Shown here: positions 54,783 through 64,000 of the stretch, piece after piece | How positions within the stretch are numbered: position 1 is the stretch's first letter | Layout of the letters: each line of letters begins with the position of its first letter | Source of the DNA: Siphonodentalium dalli | Lineage: Eukaryota > Mollusca > Scaphopoda > Gadilida > Siphonodentaliidae | Direction: 5' to 3' | Assembly (NCBI GenBank): GCA_032622095.1 | Contig: CP136065.1 | Location: forward strand, 93,999,343 to 94,063,342 | Length of the DNA stretch: 64,000 bases | The notes under the pieces: model-generated | Told to the model about the DNA's origin: nothing | What the model saw: only the letters and a program-made list of their open reading frames with translations | Databases searched by the model: none | Made by a program: the position numbers and the translations under genes

Positions 54783-57700
54783 CGTTGTGTCAAATTTGGT
54801 CTATGTTATCATATCATCATGTGTCCTGTTTATTGGAGTCTTCACGTTGTCAGCTCATATTACCAAATACTGGATCCATCGAAAACGAAAGCAACAGAAA
54901 GCGGCATCTAAAGATGGAGACAAGACTACAACTGTTGCCTTCTTTCATCCATATTGCAATGCAGGCGGGGGAGGAGAGAGAGTTCTGTGGGTTGCCATAA
55001 GAAGTCTACAATTAGAGTAAGAATCACGCTCAGATTTATTTAATTTTTTTAGCCTGTCAGACACATGTCCGTTACTAACAGTGAGCTGTCTGACATTTTC
55101 AAAAGTGTGCCTGGACTTGGTAACTTTGCGAAGAAAATTTCAATTTCTATAGAAGGTATATTGCATTTTTTATATGTATATTGGTCATGTTCCGATCCGC
55201 ATAACTATTAACTTTTTTCCTCTATGGTTACAGCATAAATTTCGCGTAAATTGCGGCATGTTATTGTCATGTTTATAGAATGGGTTTATTGAATGGAATA
55301 AGGGTAGGATCATGAAATCAATAATGACACGCATACCATTACTTGTACTGTATGTGGATCCTATGATTTTAGCCGAGGCCAAATGTCTGCCATACAGTGG
55401 CATAGGCAAATTAACAGGTCTGGTGTTCTGTGTATAATATACTGTATATGGATCTTGCCCTCCGTGGATTTATTTGTTTGTGTTAATGTTCTTATTATAC
55501 TCCCACACCCATAGTCTAATATAAAGTCCGCCCCTGTTTAAGTTAACATGGTAAATATGAATGACATCTGTGTGAGTCTGTGTCTTAAACAGTTTTTAAA
55601 TCACCAGGCAAATTCCAAATACATATAGATTGTTAAAATATTCTCAAATGTAACAATAATATTATAATTTTGTGTGAATCAGTTGCACATGTTTACCTTT
55701 TGGAGCTACCAGTATTATAATTTACTGACACATGTTAATACTGTTTTAGTAAAATGTATGCATGTATATAGAGATTAAGCACTTGATGAGATGCAAGGAC
55801 GTTGTACAAACACGAGAGCTCGAGTATTTTACAAAATAGTCCTTACCTCGAATGAATTATTTCATGTCACCAGTTCAATCAAGTGATTATTCATTATTCT
55901 GTTTATTATATTCCACTATAAGCATCAGATTTGCTAGAAATCCAAATAATACCACTATTAATTTATACCCATGATGCATCATTTTTGATAGTGTGTAGGA
56001 ATAACGCGCCAGTTAAAATGACATAATTCACTAGTAAAATTATCATTTATAATCACCCGAGAAATCAAGGCAAATCACACAGAGGATTGTAATAATTACT
56101 GGTATTTCCTTGGTCACTGACTGAATGATGCTCAGAAAATATATAATAAAAAATAAAGTCCTTCCCCCACCCCAATTTTCTCAAAAATTCTGATGATAAT
56201 CTAGGTAATTATTTTTTATGGCCTAAAATGGATTCATATTTCTGGTAATTGTTCAAGATACCTCGATGACTGTTACACATTTACCTAAACCTTCAGTATT
56301 CTCATAAAACAGTATTCTCATGAAATCTCTGTTGTAATTATCTCTCTTCCAGTTTAGTTATCTTTTATTTTATTATAAACTGAACGTTTATGTCATTTTA
56401 GGTACACAAATGTGAGATGTGTTGTCTACACTGGAGATGTCGAATCAACAGGGGAGCTAATTCTAAATAAGGTCAAGCAAAGATTCAACATATCACTACC
56501 CCAGTCGGTAGATTTTGTTTTCCTATACAGACGGAGATGGGTTGAGGATAAAATGTTCCCGGTATTCACGTTACTTGGACAGAGTTTAGGCTCCCTCATT
56601 CTCGGATGGGAAGCGCTCACGACGTTCGTACCTGATATCTACATTGACTCAATGGGATATGCCTTCACTTTACCACTTTTCAAATTCATCGGTGGCTGCA
56701 AGGTTGGTTGCTATGTCCATTACCCGACAATTAGCACTGATATGTTGGAAAAAGTTACAGAGAGGCGACAAACATACAACAATGCAAACTTCATTTCTCG
56801 GTCGATATTTCTCAGCAGTGTCAAACTAATTTATTACAAAATTTTCGCATATATTTATGGCGCGGCAGGAATGAGAAGTGATATTATTATGGTTAACTCG
56901 ACATGGACCTATAGACATATAAAATCTCTGTGGAAATCTCCGGAAAAAACAGTTATAGTCTATCCGCCTTGTGATATATCTGAATTTACAAAAATCCCGC
57001 TGAAAAAATCCACAGTCACAAAATTGAGGACAATTGTCTCTGTTGCGCAGTTTCGTCCTGAGAAGGACCATACTTTACAGATACATTCATTTCATCGTTT
57101 TCTGAATGAACAGAGAGAAAATTTACCACATAGACTGATACTTGTTGGTGGCTGCCGGAACAGTGAAGACGCTGAACGAGTGAGTGTTTTAAGGAAGCTG
57201 TGTGTTGATCTCGGGATATCGGACAGTGTGGAGTTCCGACTCAATGTTAGTTTCCCGGAACTGTTGGATATGATGGCGACTGCTGATATTGGTCTTCATA
57301 CCATGTGGAATGAACATTTTGGGATAGGTATGATTTGATAATAACTACAGAATATATTTGAATAGCTGCATCACCTATTAGTTCCCTATAGATCTACTTA
57401 GATTGACACAACCCAATTTGTGAAATCTTTTCCATAGCTTAGCAATGGAGAAAAACCTGCCATTCGTTCTCGCAGAGGTTTCAAAAATGTTGACTTTGAA
57501 ATCATGATAACATAGATTACAATTGATATATATTGTTTCAAAGATACTCCCATTGAAATCTCAACCTCTGAACTGACATCTTGAAGCTTTTTAATATCTG
57601 GTATATTTTACCTTACTGAAAAATAATGAGAACAAACCAATTTATGAATAGGTTATGATGGACAAACATCAACATTCTGAAAATATCTCTCTCCATTTCA

Positions 57701-57988
57701 GGTATTGTTGAGCTGATGGCAGCGGGAAGTGTTGTACTCTGTCACAACTCAGGAGGACCAAAGCTCGATATAGTAACAAATTACAATGGTGGAAAAACTG
57801 GTTTTCTTGCCGATGATGCTACATCTTATGCAGAAACAATGGAAACAATTTTTGGACTTTCACCAGAGGAGAGTTTGAAAATAAGATTCAATGCAAGAAA
57901 TTCTGTGACTAGGTTTTCTGAGGAGGAGTTTACAGAGAAATTTCTGTCATCAACAAAATCACTGTTCCCCCATTCTGAGAACCAATAA
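54783..57988 (+). CDS. ALG11: ALG11, GDP-Man:Man3GlcNAc2-PP-dolichol alpha-1,2-mannosyltransferase
   Basis: It adds the fourth and fifth mannoses, from GDP-mannose, to the dolichol-linked N-glycan precursor on the cytosolic face of the ER. Three exons join in phase: 54783-55016, 56402-57327, 57702-57988 (TAA), giving 481 codons plus an unseen N terminus; family members are about 490 aa. Exon 1 shown here has a membrane anchor ([15 protein letters not shown]), a basic stretch and the diagnostic [17 protein letters not shown]. Exon 2 has LYRRRWVED, '[14 protein letters not shown]', [27 protein letters not shown] and [10 protein letters not shown]. The GT4 family E-x7-E motif (EHFGIGIVE) is split by the last intron, which is followed by [11 protein letters not shown]. 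No stops or shifts, so it looks functional. Confidence 0.95.
55017..56401 (+). other. ALG11: ALG11 intron
   Basis: GTAAGA at 55017 to TTTTAG at 56401. It splits a Glu codon (GA|G). No repeat family of the window is seen inside, unlike the introns of the minus-strand gene. A second intron, 57328 (GTATGA) to 57701 (TTTCAG), splits a Gly codon. Confidence 0.9.
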
Positions 57989-58130
57989 ATATTCAGCACC
58001 ACATGAAGTTTGAACGATCACACAAATGTCCCTGGTAAGATCTCCCAGTTTCTTAATTAATTTGAGTTTAGAGGGACTTAAGGCCTTCACAGTGGGTTCA
58101 TGTGAATTAAAATAAATTTAATTTAATAAA

Positions 58131-58509
58131 TTAAAGGCCCTCTTAATTTTCGAACTGCCAGATCACATATATAAAATATATGCCATATTATATACCATTT
58201 GAAAGCAAAAGCTCCAAAACATTGTATTATCAACTTATCCGGAGGGGAATAACTCTATATCTTAAAGATAGAGTTATTCCCCTTCCATTGAAAATTCATC
58301 TTCAGTTTGAATTATTTTGCATTCTGGGAGTTCTATGATTTCAGCAGTTTTCTATTTCTCTATGGGCATCTTCTGCGACACAGATGTTTCAAATGGTGAT
58401 GAATTATAGTATTTGAATCATATTTTATGGCATAGATTGTTATTAAAACCAAAAATCAAGTCACTATAAAAAAAATAATCTGTGACTCGAAAATTAAGTG
58501 GGCCTTTAA
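58131..58509. mobile_element. TTAA-flanked MITE downstream of ALG11
   Basis: TTAA at 58131 and 58506 flank AGGCCCTCTTAATTTTCGA and TCGAAAATTAAGTGGGCCT, an inverted repeat with one mismatch. It contains a perfect hairpin, 'ggggaataactctat' and its complement, at about 58235-58274. It lies 143 bp past the ALG11 stop and may be in the 3' UTR. AATAAA motifs occur at 57984 and near 58125, before or inside it. Confidence 0.8.
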
Positions 58510-58987
58510 AGTCTAAAACAACTATCACCAACAAATGAATGTGAAAATAGATCGACTGTGTTCTAGTTTCATGACAATAACACTCCAATATCGACATTTC
58601 CCATATCGAAACCATAGTTATGTAAAGTTACTGTTACAGTGGCATTACCGATCAAAGTCCAATAAGATACCAAAGTTTAATAATAACTTGACCGTAAATA
58701 TTAGAAATGTCAAAGCATTGGAAAATATTCTGAAAATCATATTCAGACTAAAATATTTTAACTTACTATACGATTAACGATGTTCACTGACAAACCACTA
58801 ACAGTTTTGTATACTTAACAATGGTTTCAACATGCAAAAGTTTGCTATAAGAGAACAATAAAAATTAAATGAAGAAAAGAACAGAGTTTATCTATTTCTT
58901 AATGTTCTTCTTAGTGGTGATGCCATCACAGTCTTTTATAATTTTTGCACATTTACCAACTGTGAGTGCCTCGAGTCCTTTTAAAGG

Positions 58988-59240
58988 CAAGCCTTGAAAT
59001 AGTGTGTCTGTCATTTGCAGAATGAGGTCCCCAGAGGGTGAATTTAGTGATGCTACCCCACATAGTGGGCTAGCATCATCAAATTCACCCTCTGGGAACC
59101 TCATTCTGCTGAGGTATAAGCAGAATGATGTCCCCAGAGGGTGAATTTGGTGATGCTAGCCCGCTATGCGGGGTAGCATCACTAAATTCACCTTCTGGGG
59201 ACCTCATTCTGCAATTGACAGACACCCTATTTCAAGGCTT
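58988..59240. mobile_element. Foldback family H, tandem double hairpin copy
   Basis: Outer ends 'caagccttgaaatagtgtgt' and 'accctatttcaaggctt'. Two adjacent hairpins of 'cagaatgaggtccccagagg' and complement. A direct repeat of about 31 bp ('actgtgagtgcct(c/t)gagt...') flanks the element on both sides. Confidence 0.85.
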
Positions 59241-59302
59241 AACTGTGAGTGCCTTGAGTCCTTTTAAAGGGCTGCAATGATCAAGTTTTTGCTGCTGATA
59301 TC

Positions 59303-59845
59303 AGGGGGGGGTCGGAAAAAAATTTCAGGCACGTATGGCATTTTTTCCCTTTCGATTATTTTTTGTACCCACCCACCCCCACCGCCAAATTTTTTTCCGT
59401 TTTCGGCAGTTTTTTCCGACCATTTTTTGACACCCACCCCCCCTTTTAACACTAAAACAGAGATTTGCGGGGGGAAATTCACTGTAAACAGCTGTATATG
59501 AATTTCTGTGCATACTATTTATCATGGATGTTAACATGGACATGTAAATAGGAATGAGTCATTTTGAGGTCATTCGGCCAAAAAAACATGGCTGCCAGCG
59601 GCCATCTTGGATTTCAAAATTTGCAACAAAATACAACACGATAACTGCCTGCAGTCAGTTTACAGTTAGAATTACATTATTTCTCTCATTCAAAGTGGGT
59701 TTGAAGCCCAACTCATTGCCAAAACACTCAAAAACAAGCAGGAATTTTTTTTTTTTAGTTGCGGAAAAAATTGCTTGTTGGTGGCTTTGACCACCCACCC
59801 ACCCCGGCATACGTGCCGGATTTTTTTTTTTCACCCCCCCCCTGC
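59303..59845. repeat. ~550-bp repeat, copy 2 (downstream of ALG11)
   Basis: Same order as 52523-53082 with few differences: shorter G run, one small deletion ('gattcaaagtgg' lost), and a T run replacing 'aagaaa' near the right end. Orientation is direct relative to copy 1, with ALG11 between them. Confidence 0.85.
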
Positions 59846-59932
59846 TGATATTAGTAATCCATATTAAACACAAATAAATTTCAAATCAGATACCACAAAG
59901 GCACATTTTAGGTTGGTCCCATTCTTGTAGTT

Positions 59933-60205
59933 TTTTGTCAAGTTGAGCTATTGTCATGGTTTGGAGTCCATCTGTACATCCGTCAACAATTTATTTTAGC
60001 ACAGCCTATAGGTCACATCCCTCATCCAATCGTCACCAAACTTCATATGGATCTTGGGGGTGACCTCTAGATGGGAGCCATCATTTTTTTTCCGAAATTT
60101 CTTATAAAACATGGCAGCCAGCACCCATTTTGGATTTCATCGACTTACCCTGAAGCCCGCAGAAAAACATGGCGACCAGCAGCTATCTTGGATTTTACTC
60201 TTTGC
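59933..60205 (-). repeat. Satellite-related repeat, inverse copy
   Basis: 'gtcaagttgagctattgtca' ... 'ggtcacatccctcatccaat' ... 'atggatcttgggggtgacct' is the complement of the 8508-8712 block. It is followed by 'catggcagccagcacccat' and one more satellite unit head. Confidence 0.7.
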
Positions 60206-60603
60206 ATTCTTATAGTTTGCACATAAGTTTTTCAGGACAGACGACATCAGTGGATTTAGCACATAGAATGTTTGCTTATTGCAGTCATTTAATATCTTGT
60301 TCGTGCATGCTTCTTTTTTGGTCAGTTTCCACTTTAATACGCCTCTTTGCTCACCCATCATTAGAAAATAATACACTTATTAAACTAACAATGGTTTCTC
60401 ATTAGTACATGTATACAGTAAAAGGTTTTTGTCATGTATGGTTTTACAGTTGAAGGGCTTACTGAATATACTGAAGGTATAGTTGAAAGCTAGCATGTAT
60501 GATACTATTGACAAGCTTTTCAGTTGCTCAGGATTCATATAAATTGGAAAAGTCCTTGAATTTTGACCCTTTCTGGAAAATATTAATTTCAGGAATTCCT
60601 CAT

Positions 60604-60766
60604 TTAACCCTTTCATGACTGGAGCTTCCTGAAATTTTGTGAAAACCCTGTGCCAATGCATTCTGTTATATTTGCCAGTCCCCCATAGAGACTTGCATAT
60701 ATAAGATAATGTACTGGCACAGGATCTTAAATGCAGCACCAGCACAGCTCCCATCATTAAAGGGTT
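60604..60766. mobile_element. TTAA hairpin MITE family T, near-complete copy
   Basis: TTAACCCTTTCATGACTGGAG on the left and 'ctcccatcattaaagggtta' on the right are inverted ends. The interior has 'gtgccaatgcattctgttat' and 'ataagataatgtactggcac'. Confidence 0.8.
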
Positions 60767-61540
60767 AGACCAAGTTTGAAAGTCAGAAAGTCACAATTGG
60801 TATTACAGGCTACCAGAAAGCTCAATTGGAGTGTTTGTCGATCATAATGCTATGTACACATGAATGGCTAGTTAATAGTTACATGTATCTGACAAAATTT
60901 GGAATTTTTTCTAATTGAGTCCCTGAAAATTAAAATAACCGTCACTTCAATCATACTGAGCCTCAGAGTCCGATACATACACAGATCGGCACAGGTGTGT
61001 TAATGGGTTTGTTCGTATGACACGATTGCCAGTAAGGAAGGATAGAACAACCTCAAGTTATATCCTTCTGCGATGGCACAAGTCCATTAACACACAAGTT
61101 GTTCTGTGTTTATTACAATTAAGCCACCCATCCTAGAATCCGTGAATTAAAAAAACAGCCTTAATACAAGTTTGATTCAGGCACATACAGGGCTTGTATT
61201 GTCATGTGTGATGATGCTTTTCCGGTTTCATGATTGAAACGATCGGCATTTACGATGTGTGATGTCAATGGGATGCATCATGCACAGGGGGCACGAGTGG
61301 CGCATACAGATTTGTAAATACGACACAACAAGAACAATATAATTCTCAGAACAAGCTGTAATAAAATCTGATATATCCAGATAACTGGATATTTGTGGGC
61401 CGATTCTCTGTACAAACAATTATCTATACAATGAACCAAAGCTCATGAAGCAAATGTATTGAAAAAAGGTTTGCACATGTATATGTTCATGATTAGCTTA
61501 TTTAAAGATAGTTGATGTCTTATAACAAGTGTTATTTACT
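60767..61540. other. No gene seen
   Basis: A small inverted relation ('cacaggtgtgttaatggg' at 60991 and 'cccattaacac...' related words near 61080) is the only structure. No exon. Confidence 0.4.
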
Positions 61541-61544
61541 TTCT

Positions 61545-62240
61545 GGGATATAAAATGCCATGAATGTCTACTCTGGCTAATGCCCATAGAGACCATATTC
61601 CACCAGTACAAAATTTGGGAACTTTTTGATGTTCTGACAGGGAACTTTATAACATTGAACGACAAGGCAGGGAATATGATTGCAATAAACATTGAATTAA
61701 TTACCCAGGAGAAATTCCATGATTGTAAGTGACGCAAAGCAAAATCGCTCCGAGTCAGTTAAATTGTGCAATTTCGAGTTGGGACCTTCACCTATAGTGA
61801 AGTATGTTATTAAGGAACAGAAAATAACTAAGAAATATAGTCCCTGCATTGTTTTTTGACTTTATGAGGTTCCCTGTCAAAACTTAAAAAAGTTCCCAGG
61901 TTTTGTATAGGTGGAATATGATCTCTACGGGTGTTAATAGCCAGAGTAGAGATTCATGGCATGATCTACTGATGTGAGTGACAATGAATGTCCACAAACT
62001 TGGAATTCATGACAATGAAAGAAAGAAGAGATTATTCCACTGAGCCCGTGCCTCATACATTTGAATATAAATTAATGTTAAGCAACAGGTGTTAACAACT
62101 AGCAATATATTTATTACCTGTGTTATTTTTTTATGTTATAAAGTTCCCCGTCAGATCTTCTAAAAGTTCCCAGGCTTTGAACTGGTGGAATATGATCTCT
62201 ATGGGTGTAGCCTGAGTAGAGATTCCTTGCATGATCTAGA
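61545..62240. repeat. Dispersed repeat in three partial copies
   Basis: A block with 'aatgtctactctggctaat', 'accatattccaccagtacaa' and 'tttgatgttctgacagggaa' (61565-61650) occurs inverted at about 61868-61965 and again, in that inverse orientation, at about 62145-62240. It may be the arms of a foldback element plus a tandem copy. Confidence 0.65.
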
Positions 62241-62384
62241 CTGACCCCACCTCCATCCAAGATGAACAAGAGATGGACTGTCATTTGGTACATACCCCCT
62301 TGTGGCACACCGCCTAGTGGTATGGGCATACCTATAACCTTATATACTCAGACAGATGGGCCCAAAAATGAATAACTACATGTA

Positions 62385-62905
62385 TAGAACGAAAAATCTA
62401 AACAAAACTTTTGAACACATGCTATTGAATGTCCTTATAGTGGTGAACATCCATACCAAATTTCATTGAAATCCGAGCATTACTGTTCAAGTTATAGCCT
62501 GAACAGACATCGGACGGACCAAAAAGCCAACGTTTCCAGTAAAACAAAGATGAATAACTAGAGAATGGAAAATCCAACAAAATGATTGAACTCTCTATTG
62601 AATGTCCTCATAGTAGTGAACATCCATACCAAATTTCATTGAGAGCACTACTGTTCAAGTTATGACCTGAACAGACATTGGACGGACCAAAAAGCCAACA
62701 TTTCCAGATAAACAATGATGAATAACTCTACAATGGTCAATGGGTTTAGGATTAGGGTTAGTGGTTTGGGTTCTGCACCTGCAATGGAAATCTGTTGTTT
62801 TATTATTTGAATTAAATGTTTACTGACATGTAAAACATCTTAGAGTGTTAAAAACACGGGGGTATCCTCAGTCCCATTTGGGACAGTCACACCTCTAGTT
62901 AGAAT
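62385..62905. repeat. Tandem units plus family D segment
   Basis: Two units of about 180 bp share 'attgaatgtcct(t/c)atagt', 'ccataccaaatttcattga', 'ttactgttcaagttat' and 'ggacggaccaaaaagccaac'. They are followed by 'gcacctgcaatgg' ... 'gggacagtcacacctctagt', the inverse of the middle of 17485-18258. Confidence 0.7.
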
Positions 62906-62909
62906 TAGA

Positions 62910-63030
62910 ATTAACCATTTCATGACCAGATGTGTGCTGGTGCAGCAATAAAGACCATGTGCCAGTGCATTCTCTTATATATGCAACTCCCACAGGGAGC
63001 CTCACATATATAAGAGACTGCACTGGCTTT
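62910..63030. mobile_element. TTAA hairpin MITE family T, partial copy
   Basis: 'ttaaccatttcatgaccaga', 'tgtgccagtgcattctctta' and 'gggagcctcacatatataag' are family T parts; the right end is lost. Confidence 0.6.
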
Positions 63031-63257
63031 CAAGATCAAGAAAACATTGTTAAGCCAATGTAGTCAGGCATCCAAATAAATCACACATGTCCTATTCTTG
63101 CAGGGATGTCCCCACAAGGTTGGGGAGGGGAAATTAGCAGATTTGTTCAATCAGATGTAATTTTTTTTCCCAAAACCAATTACATATACTAAAATGAATA
63201 TAAAATAGACCATTGATCAAGAGAAGGGAGCTCCTAGTTTCCATATTTATCCAATAT

Positions 63258-64000
63258 TAATTATTGTCCCCCGATGTTCTGAAAGAAAAGGGGGACTATA
63301 GAAACGGGCTATGTCTGTCCGTTCATCACACTTTTGAGTGCCTTCATGGTGTAATCATCTCCTCCTACAGATTTCATCCCAGAGATTTGAAACTTCAGAA
63401 TATTGTTGCCCATATATTGATGATGTGCCACATGTTTATAGATGACAGAAAAATTATTTTCTGACAGAGTTATTAACCCTTTTCGACTTGGAAAATTTCA
63501 ACATTTTTTATAATTTTCTGTATGAGGGTACCTTCATGGTGTAATCAACTCCTACAGTTTTGATCGTAGATATTTTAAACTTCAGAGTACTGTTACCCAC
63601 ATATTGGAGATGCGGAACATGTATATAGATGACGGAAAAAAAATTTTTTTTACGGAGTTATTAACCCTTTCGACTTAGAGCATTTCAACATTTTTTAAAA
63701 TTTCTTTAACAAAGCGGCATCGACTTGCCACGTTGTCGGGGTACACTGTGGTCGGCTGACCTATTATTTTATTACAAGATATCATTGGATGAGTCCTGGC
63801 TTCTGATGAGGAGGATAAAGTTTCATTAAGCTTACGTGATTGGTGTGGTTATTTAAAACCTGTCGTACCCCTTGTCTGTTTTATCCTTCTGTTTTAACAG
63901 TTAATCAGTTCCTGATAACATTCACTTTTCAGATTTAAACAAATCTGCTGATGACCTGATGTTTGTTATTGTTTACAATACATTGTCTCGTCTTCCAACA
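63258..64000 (+). repeat. Dispersed repeat beginning TTGTCCCCCGATGTTCTG
   Basis: The start is the inverse of the 'tgtcgggggaca' end at 18240-18255, followed by 'gtctgtccgttcatcac'. Inside are two units of about 190 bp with 'ccttcatggtgtaatca', 'actcctacag' and 'ttattaaccctttcgactt'. Continues to the window edge. Class unknown; no coding region. Confidence 0.65.

Noticed and set aside
59277-59543. Open frames within the 550-bp repeat
   Set aside because: They run through poly-G/poly-C and T-rich repeat sequence on both strands and recur in the 52523-53082 copy, so they are repeat by-products.
1-64000. CRISPR array, bacterial operons or riboswitches
   Set aside because: The window is clearly animal nuclear DNA. 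Regular short repeats (32.4-34.3 kb, 50.7 kb) are palindromic arrays or transposon ends, without the spacer diversity of CRISPR.
1-64000. tRNA genes
   Set aside because: No sequence with both A and B box motifs and a cloverleaf could be recognised by eye. A tRNAscan run would settle this.

Overview
This is a window of nuclear DNA from an animal. Genes are broken by GT-AG introns, codon use is A+T-leaning, most of the sequence is transposable-element debris, and there is no operon structure. Several signs point to a lophotrochozoan, most likely a mollusc: very frequent TACATGTA words, repeat families whose ends read 'acggacagacggac', CR1-like and I-like non-LTR retrotransposons, and many small MITEs. 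The species cannot be named from sequence alone.

The only host gene I recognise is ALG11, the GDP-mannose alpha-1,2-mannosyltransferase of the N-glycan lipid-oligosaccharide pathway. It lies on the + strand at 54783-57988 in three clear coding exons. A short 5' coding exon must lie upstream, and 54461-54534 is a candidate. A second probable host gene is on the - strand from at least 24.8 kb down to 3.5 kb. It is seen as four micro-exons of 38, 22, 33 and 23 nt, each with good splice sites, which join into one open frame. I do not recognise its product. Weaker candidates are a first exon at 10708-10755 (+), an exon at 43753-43968 (-) and an open frame at 49437-49799 (+). A 5S rRNA-like sequence, probably a pseudogene, lies at 11551-11665 (-).

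Layout. 0-25 kb holds the micro-exon gene, with introns full of MITEs, a roughly 160-bp satellite (5.7-7.2 kb), a 630-680-bp higher-order repeat (15.8-17.4 kb), a hAT-like element with a 40-bp poly-C tract (4.2-5.3 kb) and a pogo/Tigger-like element (19.2-20.2 kb). 25-33 kb holds large inverted-repeat elements and two LINE 3' fragments. 32.4-34.3 kb is an array of palindromic GCTTAAGC units split by a 1.36-kb hAT-like insertion. 34.3-42.4 kb has a CR1-like LINE fragment and then a nearly full-length but dead I-type LINE, whose coding region holds two nested DNA transposons with clean target-site duplications. 42.7-52 kb has a hAT MITE, a decayed CR1-like LINE, a Helitron 3' end, more MITEs and an element with G+C-rich 'gaagtcggcccc' ends. 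52.5-60 kb is the ALG11 region, flanked by two near-identical direct repeats of about 550 bp. The rest is dispersed repeats.

The most unusual points are the micro-exon gene, the layered and datable insertions in the I-type LINE, the palindromic GCTTAAGC array, the gaagtcggcccc element, and a family of near-perfect 217-bp palindromes with nine copies.
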